The position numbers were made by a program, and so were the translations under genes. Positions 1-8,417 of a stretch of 64,000 nt of DNA are shown here, one piece after another; within the stretch, counting starts at the first letter, position 1, and each line of letters opens with the position of its first letter. The stretch spans positions 4,836,001 through 4,900,000 of the forward strand of contig NZ_JAPEMM010000001.1 of the NCBI RefSeq assembly GCF_026342735.1, in the 5' to 3' direction. The notes under the pieces were generated by a model that had not been told where the DNA came from, did not search any database, and saw only the letters and a program-made list of their open reading frames with translations. This DNA comes from Streptomyces sp. NBC_00193 (GTDB lineage: Bacteria > Actinomycetota > Actinomycetes > Streptomycetales > Streptomycetaceae).

Positions 1-213
1 GGCCGTCGTACCGGTGGTGGCGGCGCCGCCGGGCAGGCTCCGGCCTCCGGTTCCGGCCAGGCCCGCCGTGGCCAGGGCGGTCAAGGCGGCTCCACGGGCG
101 GTTCCGGCGAGCGCGGCCGACGCACCGGAGGCGCCCCCTCCGGTGGTGCGGCCGCAGCTTCGGCCCGCAGCCGCGTGGGCGGCGCCGGCCAGGGACGCCG
201 CCGCTCCGCCTGA
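1..213 (+). CDS. C-terminal tail of a Gly/Arg-rich protein, probably a DEAD-box RNA helicase (5' end missing)
   Basis: Frame 1 is open from the window edge to a TGA at 211-213 and gives 70 residues rich in Gly, Arg, Ser and Ala, with repeated GRR and GG steps and the ending GQGRRRSA. Such RGG-like tails follow the helicase core in many actinobacterial DEAD-box RNA helicases, where they add RNA affinity. No helicase motif is inside the window, so the family is inferred from composition alone. A strong hairpin follows the stop by 19 bases, which fits a real gene end. Confidence 0.5.
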   Translation, partial: GRRTGGGGAAGQAPASGSGQARRGQGGQGGSTGGSGERGRRTGGAPSGGAAAASARSRVGGAGQGRRRSA

Positions 214-232
214 TCGGATCGGACCCGTACGA

Positions 233-272
233 ACCACTGCGCCGGGCGGCACACGCCGCCCGGCGCAGTGGT
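233..272. terminator. Intrinsic terminator hairpin after the helicase-like gene
   Basis: Perfect 18-bp inverted repeat (ACCACTGCGCCGGGCGGC and its complement) around a 4-nt ACAC loop, followed by GTTTT. It lies between the plus-strand stop at 213 and the minus-strand stop at 316, so it may serve both convergent genes. Confidence 0.85.
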
Positions 273-315
273 GTTTTGGGCGCCGTGGTGTTTCCGGGTA
301 CAACCGGTTCGGTGC

Positions 316-1248
316 CTAGCGGACCATCTTCACCTGGAGCTTCGCCAGGGTCCGCAGGTCCAGGCCGAGGCCGTCGGTCAGGTAGCCGTAGAGGCTGCCG
401 TAGTCGGCCTCCATCTGCGTGGTCGCCGCGTCCAGGTAGTCCTGGCGGACCTCCTGGAGCGGGATCAGCAGATCGGGGTTCTGCATCCGGCCGGATGCCT
501 TGATGCCCGCCCGCACCTGGGCGTCGTACGCCGCGCGGAAGGTGTTCGAGGCCAGGTAGTCGCGCTCGGCCGTGGCCTTCGGGACGGCCAGGGCGTTCAG
601 CAGGACGTAGCTCATCCAGCCCGTCCTGTCCTTGCCCGAGGTGCAGTGGTACAGCAGCGGGCCCTGGTTCCCGTCGGCGATCTCGCGGAGGGTGGTCGCG
701 AACTGCGCCCGGTTCTCGGGATTGGTCACGAACGCGCGGTAGACGTCGCGCATGTACGCCTCGCCGCGGCCGCCGCCGAGCATCTGCTCCTGCTTCACGG
801 GATCACCGCTGCCTATCGCGGACATCAGCAGCCCGTACAGGCCGTTGTCGTTGACCGGGCGGGCGGTGGAGGCCAGACCGGCGGGCAGCTTGTCGGCGCC
901 GTCGTACTGGACCTCCATGGGGATGCGGAAATCGAGGACCTTCTTGAGGCCCAGACCGCCCACGGTGGTGATGTCCGAGGGGGTCAGCTTGCCCAGTGCA
1001 TCGGAGCGGTAGACCAGTCCCTGACGAACGCGGCCTCCCGTCCAGGTGCGGTAGCCACCGAGGTCGCGGACGTTGACCGCGCCCTGGAGGGGGATCTGGC
1101 GGATCGTTTCCGCCGGCTGCGTGTGCCAGGGGTGACGCGAGGCGGCGGCACTGTCGGCCGGCGCGGCGTACGCGGCGGCGGGCAGGGTCCCGATGGCGAG
1201 GGCGGAGGCGAGCACCGCGGTCGCCAGGCGGATTCGGGCACGGCTCAT
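316..1248 (-). CDS. Secreted tyrosine/serine phosphatase (Y_phosphatase3 type)
   Basis: A 310-residue protein. The ATG at 1248 is chosen over upstream starts because AGGAG sits about 10 nt before it and a signal peptide (Arg-rich start, Ala/Leu core, AYAAPA cleavage region near residue 28) follows at once. The catalytic P-loop HCTSGKDRTG (Cys-x5-Arg) is in the C-terminal half, and the NVRDLGGYRT motif typical of this family lies near residue 60. It probably removes phosphate from proteins or small molecules outside the cell. It follows ipdC by 31 nt on the same strand, so co-transcription is possible, but nothing ties its chemistry to steroids. Confidence 0.85.
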   Translation of the reverse strand: MSRARIRLATAVLASALAIGTLPAAAYAAPADSAAASRHPWHTQPAETIRQIPLQGAVNVRDLGGYRTWTGGRVRQGLVYRSDALGKLTPSDITTVGGLGLKKVLDFRIPMEVQYDGADKLPAGLASTARPVNDNGLYGLLMSAIGSGDPVKQEQMLGGGRGEAYMRDVYRAFVTNPENRAQFATTLREIADGNQGPLLYHCTSGKDRTGWMSYVLLNALAVPKATAERDYLASNTFRAAYDAQVRAGIKASGRMQNPDLLIPLQEVRQDYLDAATTQMEADYGSLYGYLTDGLGLDLRTLAKLQVKMVR

Positions 1249-1279
1249 CTGGGGCAACTCCTGTAACGGAGAAGGGGAA

Positions 1280-2386
1280 TCACCCTGGTGGTGGCAGGGT
1301 GCCGAGCGGGTGAGGGGGGAGGGGGCGATGCTGTGGGGGAGTGAGGCCGTGCAGCCGTTCCAGCACGGCGTGCGCCTCGGCCATGACGCGGGTGACGAGC
1401 TCCGCACAGGACGGCAGATCCTCGATCACGCCCGCGACCTGGCCCGATGCCATGACACCGAGGTCCGTACGGCCCTCGACCATGGACGCCTTGAGGAGCA
1501 TGGGGGTGTTCGCGGCGAGCAGCACCTGGCTCCAGGACAGGTCCTTGCCGTGTTTCATCGCGAGGCCGTCCCGGACCATCTCCGCCCAGGTCAGACCCGA
1601 GAGCTTCTTGAAGCCGGCCGCGTGCCGCACCGCCTTGGCCAGCGCCTTCGCCCGCCCGGCCCGCTCCAGGGAAGCGACCAGCTCGCTGCGCAGCATCCGG
1701 TGCGGGAGCCCGTCCACGGCCGTGGTGACGGTGACGTCCTTCACGGTCGCCTTCAGGTACTCGGCCTTCACCGCGTCCGGGACCGTCGAGTCGGAGGTCA
1801 GCAGGAACCGGGTGCCCATCGCGATGCCCGCGGCCCCGTAGGCCAGCGCCGCCACCAGACCGCGGCCGTCGCTGAAACCGCCCGCCGCGATCACCGGGAT
1901 GTCCACCGCATCGACCACCTGCGGCAGCAGCACGGTCGTGGCCACGTCACCGGTGTGACCGCCGCCCTCGCCGCCCTGCACGATCACCGCGTCCGCACCC
2001 CACGCCGCGACCTTCTCGGCGTGCCGGCGGGCCCCGATCGAGGGGATCACGACCACGCCCGCGTCCTTGAGCCGCGCGATCAGCTCCTTGGACGGGGCGA
2101 GCGCGAAGGAGGCCACCCGGACGCCCTCGTCGATGATCAGCTGCGCCCGCTCGGCCGCGTCCCCGGCGTCCGCGCGCAGATTCACCCCGAACGGGGCGTC
2201 CGTACGGGACTTGACCTCGTGGACCGCCGCCCGCAGCTGCTCCATCGTCATGGTCGCCGAGGCCAGGATGCCGAGCGCCCCCGCGTTGGCCGCCCCCGAC
2301 ACCAGGCGCGGACCGGCCACCCAGCCCATGCCCGTCTGCACGATCGGATGCTCGACCCCGACCAGCTTGGTGAATGCCGTCTCCAT
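1280..2386 (-). CDS. ipdC: IpdC-type flavin oxidoreductase (nitronate monooxygenase fold) of steroid ring C/D degradation
   Basis: A 368-residue TIM-barrel flavoprotein of the nitronate monooxygenase/2-nitropropane dioxygenase family, starting METAFTKLVGVEHPIVQTGMG, with the FMN-binding VQGGEGGGHTG and IPVIAAGGFSDGRG segments. Alone it would be annotated NMO. As the fourth gene after echA20, ipdA and ipdB it matches Rv3553 (IpdC), which reduces a 5-hydroxy hexahydroindanone-carboxyl-CoA intermediate before ring opening. It starts 3 nt after the ipdB stop. The C-terminus carries a Pro/His-rich extension (PPQHRPLPPHPLG) that looks dispensable. The function is inferred from gene order plus fold. 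Confidence 0.85.
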   Translation of the reverse strand: METAFTKLVGVEHPIVQTGMGWVAGPRLVSGAANAGALGILASATMTMEQLRAAVHEVKSRTDAPFGVNLRADAGDAAERAQLIIDEGVRVASFALAPSKELIARLKDAGVVVIPSIGARRHAEKVAAWGADAVIVQGGEGGGHTGDVATTVLLPQVVDAVDIPVIAAGGFSDGRGLVAALAYGAAGIAMGTRFLLTSDSTVPDAVKAEYLKATVKDVTVTTAVDGLPHRMLRSELVASLERAGRAKALAKAVRHAAGFKKLSGLTWAEMVRDGLAMKHGKDLSWSQVLLAANTPMLLKASMVEGRTDLGVMASGQVAGVIEDLPSCAELVTRVMAEAHAVLERLHGLTPPQHRPLPPHPLGTLPPPG

Positions 2387-2389
2387 CGG

Positions 2390-3142
2390 TCAGACCCGCA
2401 CTTCCCGGTCGCGCAGGCCCTTGGGGTCGATGACCTCACGGATCAGCCGCAGCTCCTGCGCCGTCGGCTCCCGCGTGTACGGGACCTCCGCGGGGAGGTC
2501 CAGCTCGAAGCCGGTCGCCGCCCGGAGCTGCTCCACCGTGACCCCGGGGTGCAGGGAGACCAGGCGCATGGCGTGGTCGGGGCCGGAGAAGTCGAAGACG
2601 CCGAGATCGCTGACCACACGGGGGAGCCGGTGGAACCGGGTCACCCCGGCCGCCTCCGCGCGGTCGTAGCCCACGCCGCTCACCATGTCGACGCGCTCGA
2701 CGAACACCCGGGTGGAGTGCTTGGGGATCCAGTAGCTCACCGGGTTGTTCAGGGTGTTCACCGGGGCGCCGCGCACGCCGAGGAGCTGGCGGGCCGGCTG
2801 TTCCCAGTCACCGATGCAGGAGATGTTCTGGTTGCCGAACCGGTCGATCTGGCTGGCGCCCATCATCACGTGCCGGCGGCCTCCGGTGACCATCGTCAGG
2901 TGACGGCGGTACGGGAGCCAGCCCTCGGCCGAGCCGTCGAGCCCGACCAGCATGGCTTCGCCGTCGGTCAGCAGCAGGTCGGGGGAGAACGTCCGCTTCG
3001 CCAGCCGGGCCCCGAAGGAGGGCACCAGGCCCATCGGGCTGGCCAGCACCTCGCCGTTGTCCCGCCAGGCTTCGGCGCAGGCGATCACGCAGTACTCGGC
3101 GCGGGTGACCGCGGCTGTCGTCGTCGTGGAGGGCGTGCTCAC
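2390..3142 (-). CDS. ipdB: IpdB, beta subunit of the COCHEA-CoA ring-opening hydrolase
   Basis: 250 residues of the CoA-transferase family I beta type. The GTG start at 3142 overlaps the ipdA TGA by 2 nt, and the longer upstream frame is only a shadow of ipdA. Family features are the segment SFGARLAKRTFSPDL and the MMGASQIDRFGNQN block, where transferases carry a catalytic Glu region. In mycobacteria and rhodococci IpdAB is not a transferase but a hydrolase that opens the last steroid ring of COCHEA-CoA. It acts as a heteromer with the adjacent IpdA in the cytoplasm. Confidence 0.88.
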   Translation of the reverse strand: MSTPSTTTTAAVTRAEYCVIACAEAWRDNGEVLASPMGLVPSFGARLAKRTFSPDLLLTDGEAMLVGLDGSAEGWLPYRRHLTMVTGGRRHVMMGASQIDRFGNQNISCIGDWEQPARQLLGVRGAPVNTLNNPVSYWIPKHSTRVFVERVDMVSGVGYDRAEAAGVTRFHRLPRVVSDLGVFDFSGPDHAMRLVSLHPGVTVEQLRAATGFELDLPAEVPYTREPTAQELRLIREVIDPKGLRDREVRV

Positions 3143-3990
3143 TTCTGCTCCTCGTGCCAGGCCTGGACGGCCGACTGGTAGGCGTGCTCGCTGCCGCCGG
3201 AGAGGAAGCGCTCGGCGAACTCGGGCCAGGGGGTGGTCGCGTACAGCTTCTGGAAGGCCTCGTCGCGGCCGTAGTCGGGGGCGCAGGAGGTGAAGTGCGC
3301 ACCGTTCGGGGTCTCCACGACCCCGGTCACCGAGTGCCGGCTGACGAGCAGGGACTGCGGCGGCCCGGACTTGGAGAGCTCCGCGGTCTCCACGATCTGC
3401 TCGCAGGAGACGTAGGCGGCGTCGGCGGCCTCGCAGAAGAGGTCGTCGAAGTACGGGTCCGGGCCCAGGTACTGGGCGTTGCCGAGCCGGTCCGCGCGGT
3501 TGAGGTGGACCAGCGCGGCGTCCATGCGCAGGGCGGGGACCGCCACGAACTCCTCCCCGTCGGCGTACGGGGAGGTGACGGTGCGCAGCTCGGGGTTGAC
3601 GCGCATGACGTCGGAGCCGAGGCCGGAGCGGACCGGGAGGAAGGGCAGCCGGTTGACGGCCGCGTGCAGGCCCCACATGAACATGGCCTCGTCGAGCTCG
3701 GTGAGGGCGAAGGCGCCGCTCTCGCGGGCGGCCCGGTAGTGCGGCTCCAGCGGGATGGAGTCGAGGGTGACGAAGGGGGTGACCAGCTTGCGGATCCGGC
3801 CCGCGGCGGCGAGGAGGCCGACGTCGGGGCCGCCGTACGAGATCACGGTGAGATCGGTGATCTCGGAGCGGAGCAGTGCCCGCACCAGGGCCATGGGCTT
3901 GCGCCGCGAACCCCAGCCGCCGATGCCGACGGTCATCCCGCTGCGCAGTCGGCCGACCGCCTCGTCGGGGGTCATGGTCTTGTCGGTCAT
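3139..3990 (-). CDS. ipdA: IpdA, alpha subunit of the COCHEA-CoA ring-opening hydrolase
   Basis: 283 residues, starting MTDKTMTPDEAVGRLRSGMT with the glycine-rich GIGGWGSRRKPMALVRALL nucleotide/CoA loop of CoA-transferase alpha subunits. The ATG at 3990 overlaps the echA20 stop (ATGA) and has a GGCGGA-type ribosome site upstream. With IpdB it forms the enzyme that hydrolyses the remaining steroid C-ring as a CoA thioester. The order echA20-ipdA-ipdB-ipdC is that of M. tuberculosis Rv3550-Rv3553. Confidence 0.9.
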   Translation of the reverse strand: MTDKTMTPDEAVGRLRSGMTVGIGGWGSRRKPMALVRALLRSEITDLTVISYGGPDVGLLAAAGRIRKLVTPFVTLDSIPLEPHYRAARESGAFALTELDEAMFMWGLHAAVNRLPFLPVRSGLGSDVMRVNPELRTVTSPYADGEEFVAVPALRMDAALVHLNRADRLGNAQYLGPDPYFDDLFCEAADAAYVSCEQIVETAELSKSGPPQSLLVSRHSVTGVVETPNGAHFTSCAPDYGRDEAFQKLYATTPWPEFAERFLSGGSEHAYQSAVQAWHEEQK

Positions 3991-4775
3991 GCCGATTCCG
4001 CCTTTGCTCCGCTGGTTTCGGTGGGTCCGCTGGTTCCGCTGCTGCCGAAGGTGTCGCGGACCCGGTCGGCCACGCCGCTGAGGTTGGCCTCGAAGGTGAA
4101 GCCCTGCTCGAAGCGGTAGCTGCGGCGCACGTCCACGGGGTCGATGCCGTTGATGGCGGCCTTGGCGAGCCGGATGAGGTAGCCGTCCTTCTTGGCGATC
4201 TCGGCTGCCAGCTCCAGTGCCGCCGCCCGCAGTTCCTCGCGCGGCACGACCTTCCACACCGAGCCGTGCGCGTGCAGTTCGGCGGCGGTGGCGGTGCGCG
4301 AGGTGTAGTACAGGGTCCGCATCATGTGCTGCGGGACGAGCCGGGCCAGGTGGGTGGCGGCCCCGAGGGCGCCCCGGTCCAGTTCCGGCAGTCCGAAGGT
4401 CGCGTCCTCGGAGGCGACGATGGCGTCGGCGTTGCCGACCAGGCCGATCCCGCCGCCGAGGCAGAAGCCGTTCACGGCCGCCACGACGGGGACCTCGCAC
4501 TCGTAGACGGCGGCGAAGGCCTCGTAGCAGCCCCGGTTGGCGCCGATGAGCGAGGCGTGGCCGGTGTCGCGCTGCATTTCCTTGATGTCGACGCCGGCGT
4601 TGAACCCGCGGCCCTCGGCGGCGAGGACCACGCAGCGGACCTCGGGGTCGCGGCCGGCCGCGCGCAGGGCGTCGGCCAGGTCGTACCAGCCCTGCACGGG
4701 CAGTGCGTTGACGGGTGGGAAGTCGACTGTGACGAGTGCGATGCCCTTGTCGGGGCTTGAGGTGGAGACACCCAT
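3987..4775 (-). CDS. echA20: EchA20-type enoyl-CoA hydratase family ring hydrolase
   Basis: A crotonase-fold protein of 262 residues from the ATG at 4775. Its AEGRGFNAGVDIKEMQR and NGFCLGGGIGLVGNAD blocks are close to mycobacterial EchA20, which hydrolytically opens ring D of a bicyclic CoA ester. An in-frame ATG at 4805 would add ten residues, but it lies inside the palindrome at 4796-4815 and has a pyrimidine-rich leader. The start at 4775 also matches the mycobacterial N-terminus better; its own ribosome site (GGAAAGG) is distant. First gene of the minus-strand ipd operon, divergent from two SDR genes. Confidence 0.88.
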   Translation of the reverse strand: MGVSTSSPDKGIALVTVDFPPVNALPVQGWYDLADALRAAGRDPEVRCVVLAAEGRGFNAGVDIKEMQRDTGHASLIGANRGCYEAFAAVYECEVPVVAAVNGFCLGGGIGLVGNADAIVASEDATFGLPELDRGALGAATHLARLVPQHMMRTLYYTSRTATAAELHAHGSVWKVVPREELRAAALELAAEIAKKDGYLIRLAKAAINGIDPVDVRRSYRFEQGFTFEANLSGVADRVRDTFGSSGTSGPTETSGAKAESA

Positions 4776-4795
4776 GAGCGGATCAGCTACCTTTC

Positions 4796-4815
4796 CACCA
4801 AACATTTGTTAGGTG
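4796..4815. promoter_or_regulatory. Imperfect palindrome in the divergent echA20 / SDR promoter
   Basis: CACCAAACA-TT-TGTTAGGTG, with 8 of 9 arm positions paired, lies in the short gap between the two divergent steroid operons. It has the size of a TetR-family operator. It does not fit the published KstR (TNNAACNNGTTNNA) or KstR2 (ANCAAGNNCTTGNT) spacing, because four bases rather than two separate AAC and GTT. Confidence 0.5.
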
Positions 4816-4831
4816 AGGAAGGTAGCAGTCG

Positions 4832-5596
4832 ATGGAGCTCAACGGGAGGGTTGTCGTCGTCACCGGCGGAACCCGGGGCGTCGGCGCCGGGATCGCGCGG
4901 TCGTTCCTCGCGGCGGGGGCCGAGGTCGTCGTCTGCGCGCGCCGGCCACCGGAGGAACCGGTGGCGGTGGAGGGCCGCTCGGCGTCGTTCACCGCCGTCG
5001 ACCTGCGCAATCCGGCCGCCGTACAGGACTTCTTCGGCGCCGTCGCCCGGGGCCACGGGCGGCTCGACTGCCTGGTCAACAACGCCGGCGGAACCCCGTA
5101 CCGGCTGCTGGGGGAGGGCGAGGCCGAGCGCCACGCGCGCGTCGTCGAGCTCAACCTGATCGCCCCGATGACCGCCTCGGTCGCCGCGTACCCCTGGCTC
5201 CGGGAGAGCCGGGGCTCGATCGTCATGATCGGCAGCGTCAGCGGGACCCGGCCCTCGCCGGGCACCGCGGCCTACGGGGCGGCGAAGGCGGGCCTGGAGA
5301 ACCTGGCCCGCTCCATGGCCGTGGAATGGGCCCCCGAGGTACGGGTCAACTCGCTGGTCCTGGGCATGGTGCGGACCGAGCTGTCGCACCTGCACTACGG
5401 CGACGAGAGCGGGATCGCGGCCGTCGGCGCGACCGTACCGCTGGGACGGCTGGCGGAACCCTCGGACGTGGGCGAAGCGGCCGTCTTCCTGGCCTCCGAC
5501 CGGGCGGGGTACGTGAGCGGGGCGAGCCTGCTCGTGCACGGGGGCGGCGAACGGCCGGCGTTTTTGGATGCGGCAACTGCGAACAAGGAGAGCTGA
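4832..5596 (+). CDS. Short-chain dehydrogenase/reductase (Rv3549c position)
   Basis: A 254-residue classical SDR with cofactor loop TGGTRGVG (residues 12-19), NNAG and catalytic Y-x3-K (YGAAK), preceded by GAGGAAGG ten bases before the ATG. It is divergent from echA20 and followed 1 nt later by a second SDR, as with Rv3549c-Rv3548c in the M. tuberculosis KstR2 regulon. It probably oxidises or reduces a hydroxyl/keto group on a steroid-derived CoA ester; the exact substrate cannot be read from the sequence. Confidence 0.8.
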   Translation: MELNGRVVVVTGGTRGVGAGIARSFLAAGAEVVVCARRPPEEPVAVEGRSASFTAVDLRNPAAVQDFFGAVARGHGRLDCLVNNAGGTPYRLLGEGEAERHARVVELNLIAPMTASVAAYPWLRESRGSIVMIGSVSGTRPSPGTAAYGAAKAGLENLARSMAVEWAPEVRVNSLVLGMVRTELSHLHYGDESGIAAVGATVPLGRLAEPSDVGEAAVFLASDRAGYVSGASLLVHGGGERPAFLDAATANKES

Positions 5597-5597
5597 C

Positions 5598-6506
5598 ATG
5601 GGACTTGCCGAAGGCCGTGTGGTCATCGTGACGGGCGCCGGACGGGGGCTGGGCCGCGCCCACGCGCTGGCCTTCGCCGAGGAGGGGGCGCGGGTCGTGG
5701 TCAACGACCTCGGCGTCGGCCTGGACGGGCTCCCCGGGCCGGAGAGCCCGGCGGCGCTCGTCGTCGCCGAGATCCGGGCCAAGGGCGGGGAGGCGGTGGC
5801 GCACGGCGGTGACATCGCCACGGCGGAAGGCGCGGCGTCACTGGTCGAGACGGCCGTCTCGACCTTCGGGCGGCTGGACACCCTGGTCAACAACGCCGGG
5901 TTCCTGCGCGACCGGATGCTCGTGAACCTGGACGAGGACGACTGGGACGCCGTGATGCGGGTCCACCTGAAGGGGCACTTCCTGCCGCTGAAGCACGCGG
6001 CGGCCTACTGGCGGGCCGAGGCGAAGGAAGGCCGCCAGGTGGCCGCGCGGGTCGTGAACACCTCCTCGGGGGCGGGGCTCCTCGGGTCCGTGGGCCAGGG
6101 CAACTACAGCGCGGCCAAGGCCGGGATCCTGGGGCTGACCCTGGTGTCGGCCGCGGAGATGGGCCGCTACGGGGTCCAGGTCAACGCGATCGCCCCCGCG
6201 GCGCGGACCCGGATGACGGAGCAGACCTTCGCGGACACCATGGCCGCCCCGGAAGCCGGGGCCTTCGACGCCATGGCCCCCGAGAACGTGTCCCCGCTGG
6301 TCGTCTGGCTCGGCTCCGACGCCTCGGCCGGGGTCACGGGCCGCGTCTTCGAGGCCGAGGGCGGCCGCATCACGGTGATGGAGGGCTGGCGGCCGGGCCC
6401 CACGGCCGACTGCGGAACGCGGTGGACTCCGTCGGAGGCGGGGGAGGCGACGACGAAGCTCCTGGCGGAGTCGGAGCGACCACGGCCGGTGTACGGGGCC
6501 CGCTGA
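5598..6506 (+). CDS. Short-chain dehydrogenase (Rv3548c / multifunctional-enzyme type 2 like)
   Basis: 302 residues from the ATG at 5598, with AAGGAG at 5585-5590. The N-terminus MGLAEGRVVIVTGAGRGLG and the VNDLGVGLDG segment are typical of the SDR domain of peroxisomal-type beta-oxidation enzymes and of Rv3548c. NNAG and YSAAK catalytic motifs are present. The C-terminal lid (VFEAEGGRITVMEGW) is the long form. It probably acts as a beta-hydroxyacyl-CoA dehydrogenase on a steroid-derived acyl-CoA. Co-transcribed with the preceding SDR. Confidence 0.82.
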   Translation: MGLAEGRVVIVTGAGRGLGRAHALAFAEEGARVVVNDLGVGLDGLPGPESPAALVVAEIRAKGGEAVAHGGDIATAEGAASLVETAVSTFGRLDTLVNNAGFLRDRMLVNLDEDDWDAVMRVHLKGHFLPLKHAAAYWRAEAKEGRQVAARVVNTSSGAGLLGSVGQGNYSAAKAGILGLTLVSAAEMGRYGVQVNAIAPAARTRMTEQTFADTMAAPEAGAFDAMAPENVSPLVVWLGSDASAGVTGRVFEAEGGRITVMEGWRPGPTADCGTRWTPSEAGEATTKLLAESERPRPVYGAR

Positions 6507-6697
6507 GGCGGGGGCGGGGGCAGGGCCAGGATCAGGGCCGGGGTCAGGGCCAGGGCCGGGGAGGGCGTCGGCTGCGGCCCTGGCCCGGGCCCGCTGATCG
6601 GGTCCGTGGCCCCCGGGTGCGCATCGTGGTGCGGCCCCGCTCCGCGCCGATCGCGGCTGCGGGGCGGGTCGGCGCGGTGCAGGGCGGGTCCGCTGCG
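6507..6697. repeat. G-rich gap with repeated CAGGGCC steps
   Basis: This gap separates two convergent genes. CAGGGCC occurs at 6521, 6533, 6545 and 6551 (steps of 12, 12 and 6) in a purine-rich run of GGGG tracts, followed by a GC-rich stretch that can fold back. No gene is visible. It may act as a transcription end; no U-run is present. Confidence 0.4.
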
Positions 6698-7357
6698 TCA
6701 GCGGGTGGCGGGCTTCGGCGTGGGGGTGGGCGTGGGCGTGGGGGTCGGCTTCGGGGCGGGGGCGGCCGGTTCCACCACGAAGTCGTACTCGTGGATCGTC
6801 CCCGCGTGACCGCAGACGCCGTCCGGGCCGGCGTACCGGGCGAACTCGAAGGCGAAGCCGTCGCCGGCCTTCGACCGGCGGTCGGCCATGACGCGCATGC
6901 GGACGTCGGAGCGGGCGCCGGGCTTCAGGACCCCGGAGACGGTGGCGAAGTCGGACACGCGCGTGGGCATCGGCCGCCACTTCTTCGCGGCCCGGTCGTA
7001 CCACTGGACGGTGAGCCCGAGGCGCGCGGAGGGGACGCCGGCTCCCCAGGCCGAGACGTCCACGTTCGTCCCGACGGCCTTCAGCGGGCCCGTGGAGACG
7101 TTCACCGTGCGGAACGTGAAGGTGGACCAGGTTCCCGCGACGAGCCGGGTGGGGAACCCCAGCAGCTCGGTGGTGACCCGGTCGGCCTGGGTCCAGGACG
7201 TGCAGGACGCGAACGGGTCGGTGGGCGCCGTCACGGCCGTCGGAGCGGCAGCGGTGGCAGCAGCGGCGGAAGCAGCGGCGGGCGTCGCGGTCAGGAGTAC
7301 GGCAGGCGCCACGACGGTCGTCGCGGCCAGGGTCGCCAGGGTGCGGCGAAGGTTCAT
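6698..7357 (-). CDS. Secreted protein of unknown function with a short Pro/Thr tail
   Basis: 219 residues. The ATG at 7357 begins a signal peptide (MNLRRTLATLAATTVVAP, Ala-rich cleavage region near 30-36). The mature part looks like a beta-rich extracellular domain (residues about 50-190) with two Cys and repeated arginine/tryptophan turns, followed by a PKPTPTPTP tail. I do not recognise the family. It sits between two steroid operons on the opposite strand, so it is probably an independent gene placed there by rearrangement. Confidence 0.7.
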   Translation of the reverse strand: MNLRRTLATLAATTVVAPAVLLTATPAAASAAAATAAAPTAVTAPTDPFASCTSWTQADRVTTELLGFPTRLVAGTWSTFTFRTVNVSTGPLKAVGTNVDVSAWGAGVPSARLGLTVQWYDRAAKKWRPMPTRVSDFATVSGVLKPGARSDVRMRVMADRRSKAGDGFAFEFARYAGPDGVCGHAGTIHEYDFVVEPAAPAPKPTPTPTPTPTPKPATR

Positions 7358-7517
7358 CGGTCTCTCTCTGCTGGTGGTGGCCACGGTGCCGGTCCGGACG
7401 CTCCGGCGGCACCGGAGGCTCGCGCGCGGCGCGATGGCGCGAGCGCGAGCCGTAGGCAAGACCCCGGAACGGCCTGCGGGGTTGCCCGCGACCCACGGAT
7501 TTCCGTCCGGACGGGCC

Positions 7518-7536
7518 TTTCCCGGTGGCCGGGAAA
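7518..7536. promoter_or_regulatory. Palindrome upstream of hsaE: candidate IclR-family operator
   Basis: Perfect inverted repeat TTTCCCGG-TGG-CCGGGAAA, centred about 93 bp before the hsaE start. Its core TTCCCG-N5-CGGGAA recurs in the iclR-hsaA gap (13986-14002) with the same 3-nt centre between 7-bp arms, which suggests one regulator for both operons. Confidence 0.6.
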
Positions 7537-7619
7537 ACGCCCTCCCGGCGCCGGATGCGGGCCGTCTAGCCTCGCCGCACCGAACCCGCCCCCCCCCGCA
7601 CGCACGCAAGGACCCGCAC

Positions 7620-8402
7620 ATGCTCTCGGACCGCCACCGGCTCCACGTCGCGCAGCAGCTGCGATCCGCCGAGCACGGGCGGACGCCCGTCGCACCGCTC
7701 GGCGCCCGCTTCCCCGGGATCGACACCGAGGACGCCTACGAGATCCAGCTCCTCAACATCCGCCACCGCCTCGCGGCCGGCGACCGCGTCACCGGGCACA
7801 AGGTCGGGCTGTCGTCCCCCGTCATGCAGGCCATGATGGGCGTCGACGAGCCCGACTATGGGCACCTGCTGCACTCCATGGAGCTGTACGAGGACACCCC
7901 GGTGCCCGTGGCCGCGTACTGCGCGCCGCGCGTCGAGGTCGAGGTCGGCTTCGTGCTCGGCGCCGACCTCCCCGGCGAGGGCTGCACCGTCGCCGACGTC
8001 CTGGCCGCCACCGAGCGGGTCGTCCCGGCCCTGGAGCTCATCGACAGCCGGATCGCCGACTGGCGGATCACCATCGCCGACACCATCGCCGACAACGCCT
8101 CCTCCGCCGGATACGTCATCGGCGAGGGACGCGACCCGCGCGAGCTGGACCTGAAGGCCGTCGACGCCACCCTGACCAGCGGATCCGAGACCCTGGTGAG
8201 CGGCCGCAGCGACGCCGTGCTCGGCGATCCGGCCGCCTCCGTCGCCTGGCTGGCCCGTACCGTCGCCCGCTTCGGGGTCCAGCTCCGCAAGGGCCACCTC
8301 ATCCTGCCCGGGTCCTGCACCCGCGCCGTGGACGTAGCCGCCGGGCGGACGTACACCGCCGACTTCACCGGGCTCGGCCCGGTGTCCCTCTCCTTCATCT
8401 GA
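7620..8402 (+). CDS. hsaE: 2-hydroxypenta/hexa-2,4-dienoate hydratase HsaE
   Basis: 260 residues of the fumarylacetoacetate-hydrolase-like hydratase family. Motifs are GHKVGLSSPVMQ, PRVEVEVGFVLG (metal ligand Glu residues), ELIDSRIADW and the end PGSCTRAVDV. HsaE adds water to the 2-hydroxyhexa-2,4-dienoate released by HsaD from ring A. The ATG at 7620 has a weak AAGGA ribosome site. First gene of the operon hsaE-hsaG-hsaF-kshA-orf76-kshB; the gap to hsaG is 15 nt. Confidence 0.92.
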   Translation: MLSDRHRLHVAQQLRSAEHGRTPVAPLGARFPGIDTEDAYEIQLLNIRHRLAAGDRVTGHKVGLSSPVMQAMMGVDEPDYGHLLHSMELYEDTPVPVAAYCAPRVEVEVGFVLGADLPGEGCTVADVLAATERVVPALELIDSRIADWRITIADTIADNASSAGYVIGEGRDPRELDLKAVDATLTSGSETLVSGRSDAVLGDPAASVAWLARTVARFGVQLRKGHLILPGSCTRAVDVAAGRTYTADFTGLGPVSLSFI

Positions 8403-8417
8403 TCCATCTGAGGTGCC

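Noticed and set aside
4796..4815. KstR or KstR2 binding site
   Set aside because: The palindrome has the wrong spacing and core for both published motifs, so it is reported only as an unassigned operator.
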